64,000 nt of DNA from Kribbella soli (GCF_004331345.1 NZ_SJJZ01000002.1:62001-126000); one strand, 5' to 3'; shown: positions 1 through 10,011, numbered from the stretch's first letter. The notes: generated by a model from the letters alone, not told the origin. A program made the numbers and translations.

Positions 1-746
1 ATGAGGTCCAGATCGCCGCGGGCGAGATTTTCGAGGTGGGTGTCGAGCTCGTCCGGCGTCGCCAGTTCCGCGGCCAGCAACTGATCGCGGACGTGCCGCA
101 CTGTGGTTGCCTCCAAGGTCGAGCACGCGCGGGACGCGATGGGGAAGTAGGCCTCCGCGGTCACGTCCCTCAGATCTGACTCACGCAGCAGTCGCGGCAG
201 CGTGCGGCCGTACGCCAGATCTGCGCCGCGCTCGGCCATCAGTGTGCGCATCTGAGTCCGCAGTCGGTTCGCCAGCTCCTCGGCGGCGCCGCGCTCGTCC
301 GGGCAGGCCAGTGGCTGCAGCGCGGGGTCGGCGTCCTCCAGGACCAGCCATCCACCTGGACGCAGGGCATCGATCATGACCTGCAGCGCGGCTGCGCGGT
401 CCTCGAGGTGGACCAGTACCAGCCGAGCGTGGACCAGGTCGAACGTCTCGGGCGGCGGTGGGTCGCGGATCAAATCATGCCGACGGACCTCGAGGACATC
501 GTCTGCCGCGGGCTCGATCCACGACACGTCGATGTCGGTGGCAAGCACCCGCCCGCTCGTTCCGACGCGCTCTGCCAGGCCGCGCGGGACCGAGACGCCG
601 CCTGCGCCAACCTCCCAGCAGCGCCACCCTTCGCCGAGTCCTAGGTCATCGAGGTGGCGGAACGTCCAAGGATCGAACAGCTCGGCGAGCGCCACGAACC
701 GCTCGCCAGCCTCCGGTTTGCGGTTGTCGAGCAGATAGCGGTTCAC
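1..746 (-). CDS. SAM-dependent methyltransferase, C-terminus cut off by window edge
   Basis: Translating the minus strand from the GTG at 746 gives an open frame that runs off the left end of the window (about 248 codons visible). The protein begins MNRYLLDNRKPEAGERF and contains the class I methyltransferase Rossmann motif I (WEVGAGGVSVPRGLAE, about residues 44-59), an acidic motif II (VLATDIDVSW) and the post-motif region FDLVHARLVLVHLEDR, followed by LRPGGWLVLEDAD. These are the usual S-adenosylmethionine-binding features; the N-terminus resembles actinobacterial small-molecule methyltransferases of the UbiE/Methyltransf_25 type. The substrate cannot be inferred. The stop codon lies outside the window. 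No partner gene is visible on the same strand. Confidence 0.85.
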   Translation of the reverse strand, partial: MNRYLLDNRKPEAGERFVALAELFDPWTFRHLDDLGLGEGWRCWEVGAGGVSVPRGLAERVGTSGRVLATDIDVSWIEPAADDVLEVRRHDLIRDPPPPETFDLVHARLVLVHLEDRAAALQVMIDALRPGGWLVLEDADPALQPLACPDERGAAEELANRLRTQMRTLMAERGADLAYGRTLPRLLRESDLRDVTAEAYFPIASRACSTLEATTVRHVRDQLLAAELATPDELDTHLENLARGDLDL

Positions 747-779
747 GGCAACAGTATGGCCCGGTCAACCTCGTGCGGG

Positions 780-935
780 CGGACCATCATCAGGGGAGTG
801 GGCGGGTTCCTCGGCAAGTTGCCACTGCTGAGGCATGCGCATGAGCTGGGCATGCGCTCAGCCGTGACGACCAACGGGCTGCTGCTCACTGAGAGACGGC
901 TCACCGAGCTCGTGGGCCTCGTCGACGTCCTGTGT
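780..935 (+). pseudogene. Remnant of a radical-SAM protein gene
   Basis: The stretch 747-1163 has no intact gene. In one plus frame, residues such as LLRHAHELGMRSAVTTNG followed by LLLTERRLTEL and VGLVDVL match the part of radical-SAM enzymes just after the cluster-binding motif, where a helix is followed by the conserved TTNG turn. The upstream CxxxCxxC motif is missing, and the similarity ends abruptly after VDVL, where SLDG would be expected. The rest of the gap shows only a short GTAAC-CC-GTTAC palindrome (1016-1027) and a TATCAT hexamer near 1137 that could be a -10 element for the following lipase. I read this as a decayed gene fragment; family assignment is from memory of the motif. 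Confidence 0.5.
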
Positions 936-1163
936 GATCCGCACAGAAGTTGCTGGGGGCAAATAGCTGCTCATCTGCGGGATGTGGCAAACGCCGAGTC
1001 GGATCCGGCCGCGATGTAACCCGTTACTGGATTCGTCGATGGATCTGGGATGAACCTGCGTTCCTGCCTTGCTCGATTGATTTCACGCGGCTGCGCGCAC
1101 GGGCTCTCTCTAGTGCCATGCGGCCGGCGAGGGCCTATCATCCGTCTAGGGGGAGTGATTGTG

Positions 1164-2648
1164 ATGGAACAGTTAGTGCAACCTGGGGACGGTGCGAGTC
1201 AGCAATCCGGCCGTCCGTGGGAAACCCTTGGCGTAGCGCTTTCCGGCGGCGGCGTGCGAGCGGCATTCTACGCGCTCGGTGGTCTCATGTATCTCGTCCG
1301 GTCGGGGCTGAATCGCAAGGTGCGGCTGGTGAGTTCGGTCTCCGGCGGATCGATCGTGAACGTGGCTGTCGCGATGGCAGGTGACTTCTCGGAATCCGAT
1401 CCTAAGGAGTTTGACCGTCTCGTTGGTATCGCCAGCCACCGCATGGCCAAGAGCGGTGTCTTCTTCTGGCCAGGACTAAAACAAGCCGCCCGCAGCATCA
1501 TAATTTTCATGCTATGGGCGCCGGTGTTCATCGGCTTAATGAACGTTGTGGGTGTGATAGATGGCTGGCCCTGGGACATCTTCTGGTTCGGCGAGATTTG
1601 GTATACCGGGCTCATGACGGTCTTTCTGTTGGGCTATACGATCGTCGGCCGGCAACGGATCCAGCAGGAGGCGTACCACCAGTTCCTGGTGCACATGTCC
1701 ACCGGCGAGAAGAAATCACACCGCCGACGCAGCCTGGCGGAGCTGCCCGCCTCGGCAGTGGCGCATGTCCTCTGTGCGACCGAGCTGACGTCCGGTCAGC
1801 CGATGTACATGAGCCGCGAGATGGCATTCTCACCCGTCTATGGCCGCGGCGGATCAGATCTCGCGCTTGCCAAGGCGATCTATGCCTCAGCCGCCTTCCC
1901 CATAGGCTTCCCGCCGCTACGCCTACGGTCGGCCAACCTCAACATGGCTGGTGGACGGGACGAGGAAGCGCCGAAGTGGCTGTTGCTCTCTGACGGTGGT
2001 GTCTTCAACAACCTTGGCACGGATGCCTTTGCTGCCAACGACTCAGCGGCCCAAATCTATCTTCCTGATCCGGCGCTGCCAATCATCCCGAACGTTGACC
2101 TACAGATGATCATCAATGCTTCGTCACCTTCGAAGAAGGCGAGTATCTCAAGCCTACTGGTCTGGCGGACGATCCCGTCCACGGTGCGCATCATGTCCGT
2201 GCTCTACGAAAACACGCTCCGGCCGCGTATGCAGCGATTGATGGAGGCGCAGTCCGCGCCAGGTGGGCCGATCGTCGTCGACATCTCCGAATCGCCGGTC
2301 GAACTCGTTGACCGCCTGGCGAAGGGACGCACTGACGCGGATCCGGTGCGGGTCCGAGCGCTGGAGATGCGAGCCATCCTCAACAAGGAACGGTCCGACT
2401 ACGAATGGAAGACGTACGCCGATCGCGCGGCCCAGACCAAGACCGTGCTGAGCGCCGTCGGCAGTACGGCTGCCGTCAGGCTTCTTCGACTGGGCTATCT
2501 CGATACGGCGATCGCGTGCCACGCTCATCTCGGAACCCAGGGAATCGGCGCCGTTCCTATGGATAAATGGTTCAAAGACTTGGTCGACAACAAGCTGTCG
2601 GATGATCTCCCGGCCGTGGAGACCGCAGAGGATCGCGCGACCGTCTAA
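1164..2648 (+). CDS. Patatin-like phospholipase family protein, membrane-associated
   Basis: A 494-residue serine lipase of the patatin fold, expected to hydrolyse acyl esters of phospholipids. The oxyanion loop is seen as LSGGGVRAAF (residues 26-35), the nucleophile elbow as SVSGGS (Ser60; the first Gly of GxSxG is Ser here) and the catalytic Asp as SDGGVFNNLG in the second half. Two hydrophobic segments (about residues 111-135 and 150-170) suggest membrane anchoring between the elbow and the Asp. The ATG at 1164 is chosen because AGGGGGAG sits 8 nt before it; an open frame extends further upstream but looks non-coding. Downstream lies a convergent STAS gene. A second, much larger patatin protein occurs at 17303-20557. 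Confidence 0.85.
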   Translation: MEQLVQPGDGASQQSGRPWETLGVALSGGGVRAAFYALGGLMYLVRSGLNRKVRLVSSVSGGSIVNVAVAMAGDFSESDPKEFDRLVGIASHRMAKSGVFFWPGLKQAARSIIIFMLWAPVFIGLMNVVGVIDGWPWDIFWFGEIWYTGLMTVFLLGYTIVGRQRIQQEAYHQFLVHMSTGEKKSHRRRSLAELPASAVAHVLCATELTSGQPMYMSREMAFSPVYGRGGSDLALAKAIYASAAFPIGFPPLRLRSANLNMAGGRDEEAPKWLLLSDGGVFNNLGTDAFAANDSAAQIYLPDPALPIIPNVDLQMIINASSPSKKASISSLLVWRTIPSTVRIMSVLYENTLRPRMQRLMEAQSAPGGPIVVDISESPVELVDRLAKGRTDADPVRVRALEMRAILNKERSDYEWKTYADRAAQTKTVLSAVGSTAAVRLLRLGYLDTAIACHAHLGTQGIGAVPMDKWFKDLVDNKLSDDLPAVETAEDRATV

Positions 2649-2719
2649 CTTGTCGTGCTCGCCTGAGTACACGGCTCTGCTGTGCTCCGAATGTTGCTAT
2701 CGGCAAGTTCTTGGTGGGG

Positions 2720-3049
2720 TCATTCGAGGGTGGGTTGGATTGGGATGGTTTGGGGGAGGGTCGTTAGGTCGAGGGCGGCGCGGAGGGGGGAGTTGGGTGG
2801 GACGACTATGCGGAGGGTTTGGCGGCGTTGGGTGAGGCGTTCGGCTAGGTGGAAGAGCATTGCTATGCCGGAGCTGTCCAGGTAGGCGGTTTCGGTCAGG
2901 TCTATGACGATGACGGCGGCGTCGGGGGAGGCGATGCGGCTGATGGCTTCTCTTACGTCGGTGGCGTTGGTTAGGTCGACCTCGCCGCAGAGTCGCACGG
3001 CGTGGACGCCGTTGGTTGTTCCGGCATCCGCTACCGCGTACTCGGTCAC
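2720..3049 (-). CDS. STAS-domain anti-sigma factor antagonist
   Basis: A 109-residue single-domain protein of the SpoIIAA/RsbV type. It has the strand HAVRLCGEVDLTNA, then VIVIDLTETAYLDSSG, where the second Ser of DSSG is the usual site phosphorylated by the partner anti-sigma kinase, and a final region LRIVVPPNSPLRAAL. Family knowledge: the unphosphorylated form binds an anti-sigma factor and frees a sigma factor; PP2C phosphatases reactivate it. The ATG overlaps the stop of the upstream phosphatase gene by 4 nt (3046-3049), so the two are translationally coupled and very probably work as a pair. The target sigma factor is not in the window. Confidence 0.88.
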   Translation of the reverse strand: MTEYAVADAGTTNGVHAVRLCGEVDLTNATDVREAISRIASPDAAVIVIDLTETAYLDSSGIAMLFHLAERLTQRRQTLRIVVPPNSPLRAALDLTTLPQTIPIQPTLE

Positions 3050-5214
3050 TGTTCGTTCCCTAGCACCACGTTGCGGCGCATGAGGATCGTCGTGCCTTCT
3101 GGGCCGGTGTCGACGTCCACCGAGTCGGTGAGGCCGCGGATCAGGGTCAGGCCTAAGCCGCCGCCGCGGCCCGTTGGACTCCGCCAGTGACCGTGGTCGC
3201 GCACGGTCAACTCGACTGTGCCGTCCACGAGTCGCGCCTCGAGCTGCATGTCGCCGGGCGAGGCGCCGTACGCGTGTCGTACGACGTTGCTGCAGGCCTC
3301 GCCGCAGGCGATCGCGAGTTCGCCGGCGTCCTGCCTGCGGACACCTGACTCGCGCAGCCAGCGACCTAACGCGTGCCGGACTTGAAAGAGCATGCGCGCA
3401 TCGGCCGGTACGTCGAGCGACAGCGGCGCTCCGGCCAGCACCAAAGGCCGGAGCGCGACCAGTGCGATGTCGTCGGCAACCTCGCCGCTCTCTCGGAGGG
3501 TCGACAGGACCTGGTCGCAGAGAGCGTCGAGGTCCGCCTGCCCGACGCCAGACGCTTCGGCGAGCAGCCGATCGAGACCGTCCTGAATCGACAGCGTGCG
3601 CTCCTCGACCAGCCCGTCGGTGTAGAGGAGCAGGGTGGCTCCGGGCCGCAGCTGGTGTGTTGCCTCGGCATAGTCGTGTTGCACGAGTACGCCGAGCGGC
3701 GGGGCCAGTCCACCCTCCAGGTAGCGCGTGTGTTCGTCGTCGATCAGGAGGGCGGGCGGATGTCCGGCATTCGTGAACCGGATCGTGCCGGTGTCCGGGT
3801 CATACAGGACGTAGAGCAAGGTGACCATCTCGGCCATTGGCAGTTCGCGGACCAGCTCGTGCAGGCCGTTCATCACCGCGATCGGTGAAGGATCGCGTAC
3901 GGCGTACGCCCGCACCGCCATCCTCAGCTGTGCCATGGCTGCCGCCGCCTGCAGACCGTGCCCGGCAACATCACCGATGACGAGACCGATCAGGCTGCCG
4001 CGCAGCTGGATCACGTCGTACCAGTCGCCGCCGACATGCAGGTCCGCGGTCGCTGGGACGTATCGGGCGGCGACGTCCACGCCAGGGATGTCCGGCATCC
4101 GGTCCGGGAGCAGGTTGCGTTGCAGTGTTTCCGCGATCTGGTGCTCGCGCCGGGTCCGTGCCTCCTCCAGGGTCAACTGCTGTTGGGTCTCGTGCCGCTG
4201 GTGGATCTCGCGGCGCAGGCGGTCGTTGGTTGCCGTGAGCTGCGCTGTGCGAGTGTTGACGCGCTCTTCGAGGTCGGTAGCTGCCGACATCAGCGCGCGG
4301 GCGAACCGCATACGCTCGGTTACGAGCGCGGCGAGGAAGAACGACGTGAGCGCGACGGTGGCGTTGAACGCCTGAAGGGTCAGCATCTGCTCCAGCAGCG
4401 ACGTACCCGCGAACGGGCCGAGCTCGTGGGTTGCCGACCAGGTTGCGATCAGTGAGGCCATCAGCGCGGCAGGTGCAGCTCCGCGCAGCTGCAGACGCCA
4501 TGAGGCCCAGCCCAGGCACGGCAGCACCAGGAACAACAGGGCCAGGCCGCTGGACGCAGTCCACAATGCAAGCACCGTGGTCAGCACGAGGATTACCCCA
4601 GCCTCGAGCCAGCGCGCAGCCGGCCACGGCTCGAGCTCCCAGAACAGAGGGATGCACAAGAGGAACGGCGCGATGGCGAGAACGCCCATCGCGTCGCCGG
4701 TCCACCAGACTGCCCACGCACCGGCCAGGTCATCGATGCCGATCGCTTTCGACCATACGAGTGTGGTGGCGCCGATGGTCGCGCTGATCGTCATGCTCGC
4801 GAGCGCACCCAGGAAGACGATCGCCAGCGCGTCACGCCGGCTGTCCAGCTGACGCCGGAAGCCGATGCGCTCAAGGACGATCGCCGCGACCAGTGGTGCG
4901 AGGGTGTTGCCCGCGGCGGTGACCAGCGCGGGCACCGGACCGGCGCTGATCGGCAGATTGACGGCCAGTGCTGCAAGCGCGACAGCCGGCCACATCGACC
5001 TTCCCAGAACCAGGAACGCCGCCAGCGCGATACCGCTGGGCGGCCACAGCGGCGTGACGTTTCGCTCGACCAGCGACAGGCTCAGGCCCAGACGCGCACC
5101 GAGATAGTAGGCCGCGCCGACCAGGACAATGGCCGCGGCAGTGCGGCCCAGATCCGCCGGCAGGCGCAGCCTGAGCGGCCTCGAGGTCCAAGAAGCTCGC
5201 GTGCGCCCACCCAT
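3046..5214 (-). CDS. MASE1 membrane sensor - SpoIIE-type PP2C phosphatase - anti-sigma ATPase fusion
   Basis: A 722-residue signalling protein with three parts. Residues about 20-300 form several hydrophobic helices of the MASE1 sensor type (ERNVTPLWPPSGIALA is characteristic). A helical linker around 305-350 looks like a coiled coil. Residues about 360-570 form a PP2C/SpoIIE phosphatase with the metal-binding motifs VGGDWYDV, VIGDVAGHG, LLYTDGLVE and VADDIALVAL. Residues about 590-720 form a HATPase_c domain of the RsbW/anti-sigma type (ELAIACGEACSNVVRHAYG; GLGLTLIRGLTD). It therefore carries both the phosphatase and the kinase-like partner-binding activity for STAS antagonists. The STAS gene overlaps its stop codon. 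This is a complete partner-switch module except for the sigma factor. Confidence 0.88.
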   Translation of the reverse strand: MGGRTRASWTSRPLRLRLPADLGRTAAAIVLVGAAYYLGARLGLSLSLVERNVTPLWPPSGIALAAFLVLGRSMWPAVALAALAVNLPISAGPVPALVTAAGNTLAPLVAAIVLERIGFRRQLDSRRDALAIVFLGALASMTISATIGATTLVWSKAIGIDDLAGAWAVWWTGDAMGVLAIAPFLLCIPLFWELEPWPAARWLEAGVILVLTTVLALWTASSGLALLFLVLPCLGWASWRLQLRGAAPAALMASLIATWSATHELGPFAGTSLLEQMLTLQAFNATVALTSFFLAALVTERMRFARALMSAATDLEERVNTRTAQLTATNDRLRREIHQRHETQQQLTLEEARTRREHQIAETLQRNLLPDRMPDIPGVDVAARYVPATADLHVGGDWYDVIQLRGSLIGLVIGDVAGHGLQAAAAMAQLRMAVRAYAVRDPSPIAVMNGLHELVRELPMAEMVTLLYVLYDPDTGTIRFTNAGHPPALLIDDEHTRYLEGGLAPPLGVLVQHDYAEATHQLRPGATLLLYTDGLVEERTLSIQDGLDRLLAEASGVGQADLDALCDQVLSTLRESGEVADDIALVALRPLVLAGAPLSLDVPADARMLFQVRHALGRWLRESGVRRQDAGELAIACGEACSNVVRHAYGASPGDMQLEARLVDGTVELTVRDHGHWRSPTGRGGGLGLTLIRGLTDSVDVDTGPEGTTILMRRNVVLGNEQ

Positions 5215-5330
5215 GGCTCATGGGACGCTGGAAATCGGGCTACGTCAAGCCACTGTGCGGAGGGAGGCACTGGCAGTACCTGGAACGGCAGTGACTCCCT
5301 GGACGCGCCGTGCGGGCCTACGGTGGCGGG

Positions 5331-6209
5331 ATGAGCGTTCCAACGATCAAGCTGAACAACGGGGTGGAGATGCCCGCCATCGGGTTCGGTGTGTTTCAAA
5401 CGCCGCCCGACGAGACGATTGCTGCTGTCGGGACCGCGCTGGATGTTGGATACCGGCACGTGGACACGGCGGCGGCGTACGGGAACGAGCGTGAAGTGGG
5501 CGAGGCGATCCGGCGCTCCGGCAGGGACGACGTCTTCGTGGAGACGAAGATCTGGATCGTCGACTACGGGTACGACGAGACTCTGCACGCGTTCGACAAG
5601 AGCGCCGGGAAGCTCGGCGTCGAGCAGATCGACCTGCTGATCCTGCACCAGGCGGTTCCCAGCGAGTTCGAGCGCACCATCGGTGCCTACCAGGCGCTGG
5701 AGAAGTTGCTTGCCGACGGCAAGGTCCGGGCCATCGGAGTGTCGAACTTCATGCCGCCGCACCTGGACCGATTGCTGGCCGAGACCGGGGTCGTGCCGGC
5801 GGTCAACCAGCTCGAGATCCATCCGTACTTCCAGCAGTCCGATCTGCTTGCCTACGACAACGAGCGCGGCATCCTCAACCAGGCGTGGTCGCCGATCGGC
5901 GGGATCACCTTCTACCGGGGCGGCTCGAAGGGGTCGACGCTGGAGGATCCGACGATCCTGGAGATCGCCGCCGCGCACCGCCGTACGCCCGCGCAGGTGA
6001 TGTTGCGCTGGCACCTGCAGGAGGGACGGCAGCCGATTCCGAAGTCGGTCACCCCGGCTCGGATCGCGGAGAACTTCGCCGTCTTCGACTTCGAACTCAC
6101 CAGCGAGCAGCTCGCCGCGATCGACGCGCTCGACACCGGGATCCGCGGCGGCCCGGCACCGGAGACCATCACGCGAGGGTTCGGCGGCATCGAAATCCCC
6201 GAGGCCTGA
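5331..6209 (+). CDS. Aldo/keto reductase, 2,5-diketo-D-gluconate reductase type
   Basis: A 292-residue NADPH-dependent carbonyl reductase. The protein starts MSVPTIKLNNGVEMPAIGFG, the usual opening of AKR5-type enzymes, so the ATG at 5331 is chosen over an upstream in-frame ATG. The catalytic tetrad is visible: Asp and Tyr in VDTAAAYGNE, Lys in ETKIW, His in LLILHQA. The C-terminal cofactor motif IPKSVTPARIAEN is present. The substrate is a small aldehyde or ketone that cannot be specified. The next gene, another aldo/keto reductase of a different subgroup, begins 9 nt downstream, so the two are likely co-transcribed; they are not close duplicates of each other. Confidence 0.9.
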   Translation: MSVPTIKLNNGVEMPAIGFGVFQTPPDETIAAVGTALDVGYRHVDTAAAYGNEREVGEAIRRSGRDDVFVETKIWIVDYGYDETLHAFDKSAGKLGVEQIDLLILHQAVPSEFERTIGAYQALEKLLADGKVRAIGVSNFMPPHLDRLLAETGVVPAVNQLEIHPYFQQSDLLAYDNERGILNQAWSPIGGITFYRGGSKGSTLEDPTILEIAAAHRRTPAQVMLRWHLQEGRQPIPKSVTPARIAENFAVFDFELTSEQLAAIDALDTGIRGGPAPETITRGFGGIEIPEA

Positions 6210-7208
<999 letters not shown>

Positions 7209-7240
7209 TCGCGGAGTGAGTTCCGAGGAGCTCGTTTGGG

Positions 7241-7257
7241 GTACTAGCGGGTAGTAC
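7241..7257. promoter_or_regulatory. Palindrome upstream of acyl-CoA dehydrogenase
   Basis: GTACTAGCGGGTAGTAC is an inverted repeat with 5-bp perfect arms (GTACT/AGTAC) and a 7-bp centre; flanking GGGG and CCCC lengthen the partial symmetry. It lies 27 bp before the start of the acyl-CoA dehydrogenase. Position and size suit a TetR-type repressor site, as is common for fatty-acid degradation genes, but no regulator gene is adjacent. Confidence 0.4.
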
Positions 7258-7283
7258 GAGTCCCCAGGCGAGGAGCGATACCC

Positions 7284-9212
7284 GTGACGGCTACGACGCG
7301 GCAAGTCGGCGAGCGTGAGGCCCGAGAGGTTGCCGAGGCGGCCCGGGAGACCGAGTGGACCCGGCCGAGCTTCGCGAAGAAGCTGTACCTCGGCGACTTC
7401 GACCTGTCCCTGATCCACCCGCAACCGCACGCCATCGCGGCCGACGACGCTGCCCGGGGCGAGGAGTTCATCGCCCGGCTGGCGGCGTACTGCGCGACCC
7501 TCGACGGCCTGCTGATCGAGCGGGAGGCAAAGATCCCGGACGAGTACGTGCGGGGCCTCGCGGAGCTGGGGGTCTTCGGGATCAAGATCCCTACCGAGTA
7601 CGGCGGCCTGGGCCTGCCGATGTCGTACTACGGCAAGGCGCTGATGCTGGTCGCGTCGGTGCATCCGAGTGTGAGTGCGCTCGTCTCCGCCCATCAGTCG
7701 ATCGGCGTGCCGGAGCCGGTGAAGATGTTCGGGACCGACGAGCAGAAACAGCGGTTCCTGCCTCGCTGCGCTGCCGGTGCGGTGACCGCGTTCCTGCTCA
7801 CGGAGCCTGATGTGGGTTCGGATCCGGCCCGGCTCGCCTCGACCGCAACCCCGACCGACGACGGTACGGCGTACCTGCTCGACGGTGTGAAGCTCTGGAC
7901 GACGAACGGCGTCATCGCTGAGCTGGTCGTGGTGATGGCACGGGTACCCGAGCACGACGGCCAGCGGGGTGGCATCAGCGCGTTCGTGGTCGAGGCTGAC
8001 TCGCCGGGGATCACGGTGGAGAATCGCAATGCCTTCATGGGGTTGCGCGGGATCGAGAACGGTGTGACCCGTTTCCATCAGGTCCGGGTGCCGGTCGAGA
8101 ACCGGCTGGGACGGGAGGGCGGCGGTCTGCGGATCGCGCTCACCACGCTGAACACGGGCCGGTTGTCCATCCCGGCGACCACCACTGCGGCGGCCAAATG
8201 GTGCCTGAAGATCGCGCGCGAGTGGTCCGCGGCGCGCGTCCAATGGGGTCGGCCGATCGGCGCCCACGCGGCCGTGGCCGAGAAGATCTCGTTCATGGCG
8301 GCCACCACGTTCGCGCTCGAGGCGGTGCTCGACCTGTCGGCGAACCTGGCCGACGCGGGCACCAAGGACATCCGGATCGAGGCGGCGCTGGCCAAGCTGT
8401 GGGCCAGCGAGATGGCCTGGCGGATCGCCGACGAACTGGTGCAGATCCGCGGTGGACGGGGGTACGAGACCGCCGACTCGCTGGCGGCCCGGGGCGAACG
8501 GGCGGTGCCGGCGGAGCAGATCCTGCGCGATCTGCGGATCAACCGCATCTTCGAGGGCTCGACCGAGATCATGCATCTGCTGATCGCCCGGGAGGCGGTC
8601 GACGCCCACCTGTCCGCGGCGGGCGACCTGGCCTCACCGGACGCCGATCTCCAGGCCAAGGCGAAGGCTGCGGTGAACGCGAGCGGGTTCTACGCCAAAT
8701 GGCTGCCTCAGCTCGCCGTCGGCAAGGGATCTGATCCCAGGTCGTACCGCGAGTTCGGGCCGCTCGCGAAGCACCTGCGGTACGTCGAGCGGTCGTCGCG
8801 CAAGCTCGCGCGGCAGACGTTCTACGGCATGGGGCGGTGGCAGGCGAAGCTCGAGTACCGGCAGGGCTTCCTGGCCAGGATCGTGGACATCGGCGCCGAA
8901 CTGTTCGCGATGGCCGCATCCTGTTCGCGGGCCGAAACGCTGCGCGCCAAGGACGCCGCTCAGGGCGAGTCGGCGTACGAGCTGGCGGCGGTGTTCTGCG
9001 AGCAGTCACGGCTGCGGGTCGACCACCTGTTCGAGCAGCTGTGGAGCAACACTGACGACGCCGATCGACGGCTGGCTCGGCAGGTGCTCGATGGGAAACA
9101 CAGTTGGCTGGAGGACGGCATCGTGGATCCCTCCGAGGGAACCGGCCCGTGGATCGCCGAATGGCAGCCCGGCGAATCGAAGACGGAGAACAAATCACGC
9201 CGCTACCGCTAG
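7284..9212 (+). CDS. Acyl-CoA dehydrogenase family protein, long form
   Basis: A flavoenzyme catalysing alpha,beta-dehydrogenation of acyl-CoA thioesters in beta-oxidation. At 642 residues it is much longer than the usual 380: the acyl-CoA dehydrogenase core spans about residues 60-460 (TEPDVGSDPARL for FAD/substrate binding; GGRGYETADSLA; RIFEGSTEIMHLLIAREAV near the catalytic glutamate), and a helical C-terminal domain of about 150 residues follows, as in VLCAD-like long-chain enzymes. The start GTGACGGCTACG at 7284 follows GGCGAGGAGCG. It stands alone between the reductase pair and a convergent sensor gene. Chain-length preference is inferred from architecture only. Confidence 0.88.
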   Translation: MTATTRQVGEREAREVAEAARETEWTRPSFAKKLYLGDFDLSLIHPQPHAIAADDAARGEEFIARLAAYCATLDGLLIEREAKIPDEYVRGLAELGVFGIKIPTEYGGLGLPMSYYGKALMLVASVHPSVSALVSAHQSIGVPEPVKMFGTDEQKQRFLPRCAAGAVTAFLLTEPDVGSDPARLASTATPTDDGTAYLLDGVKLWTTNGVIAELVVVMARVPEHDGQRGGISAFVVEADSPGITVENRNAFMGLRGIENGVTRFHQVRVPVENRLGREGGGLRIALTTLNTGRLSIPATTTAAAKWCLKIAREWSAARVQWGRPIGAHAAVAEKISFMAATTFALEAVLDLSANLADAGTKDIRIEAALAKLWASEMAWRIADELVQIRGGRGYETADSLAARGERAVPAEQILRDLRINRIFEGSTEIMHLLIAREAVDAHLSAAGDLASPDADLQAKAKAAVNASGFYAKWLPQLAVGKGSDPRSYREFGPLAKHLRYVERSSRKLARQTFYGMGRWQAKLEYRQGFLARIVDIGAELFAMAASCSRAETLRAKDAAQGESAYELAAVFCEQSRLRVDHLFEQLWSNTDDADRRLARQVLDGKHSWLEDGIVDPSEGTGPWIAEWQPGESKTENKSRRYR

Positions 9213-9240
9213 CTGCTCAGCTGGCGTCGTCTGATCGGGC

Positions 9241-10011
9241 TCAGGGCAGGTGGTTGTCGGTTGCGAGGGCGGCGCCGACCTGGTCGGCCAGAGCTACGGC
9301 CACCTGGCGTTGGGCGGTTGAGGGGCGGGCGACCCGGGTGGACGCGACGAGGACGAAGCGGCCTCGGGTGATGCCGTCGTGCTGGGTGCGGAGTTCGATC
9401 TCGCAGTCGGTCGGGAGTCCGTGGCGTTCGACGTCGAGGTCGCGGCCCCGGCGTACGACGGTGCCGTCGCGGACGATCGCCGCAGGGGCACCATCGCGGG
9501 TGTCGGTGTCGAACTGGCAGTCGTCGATGCCGAGGATGTCGACGAGTTGGTCGGCGACGTGGGTGATCAGGGTCTCGATGCGCGAGCTGCCGGCGGCGAC
9601 CCGGCCGGCTGTCTGGACGACGCCCTGCAGGTAGCCCGCCTGCTGACTGGCGCGGGCTTGTTGCCGGCGTCCCCAGAGTGCGACTTCGGTGACGGCGAGG
9701 CCGACCAGTGTGAGCAGTACGGCGGTCTCGATGTCGGCCTGCGATGTGATGGTGAACTGCTGAAATGGCCGGGTGAGGAAGAAGTCGAACCACAGGGTGC
9801 TGGAGAGTGCGGCGACGATCGCGGCCCAGCGTGGCCCGGTTGCGGCGGCAGCGACGACGAGCAGCACGAGCACCAGTGCGGCGTTGGTGTTCTCGATCCG
9901 GTCGCGCAGCGGAACGATCGCCGCGCACACCGCGCAGGGAACGATCGCGGCCGCGACTCCGATCGCCCGCTGCCGCATCCGCGGTGCCAGTTGGAACATC
10001 ACAGTGCTCAT
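9241..10011 (-). CDS. DUF4118 (KdpD-like) membrane sensor lacking a kinase domain
   Basis: A 256-residue protein with an N-terminal four-helix membrane region of the DUF4118 type found in KdpD kinases (RIENTNAALVLVLLVVAAAA; STLWFDFFLTRPFQQF matches the conserved FNFFFTxPxxTF-like stretch), then a GAF-like soluble half (about residues 120-256). No histidine-kinase H-box or ATPase domain follows: the frame ends shortly after AVALADQVGAALATDNHLP. It is divergent from the KimA-like potassium importer, with a 115-bp region between them that carries phased repeats. A role as accessory sensor for the KdpD/E-like system at 12157-14234 is inferred from shared domain type and position. Confidence 0.7.
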   Translation of the reverse strand: MSTVMFQLAPRMRQRAIGVAAAIVPCAVCAAIVPLRDRIENTNAALVLVLLVVAAAATGPRWAAIVAALSSTLWFDFFLTRPFQQFTITSQADIETAVLLTLVGLAVTEVALWGRRQQARASQQAGYLQGVVQTAGRVAAGSSRIETLITHVADQLVDILGIDDCQFDTDTRDGAPAAIVRDGTVVRRGRDLDVERHGLPTDCEIELRTQHDGITRGRFVLVASTRVARPSTAQRQVAVALADQVGAALATDNHLP

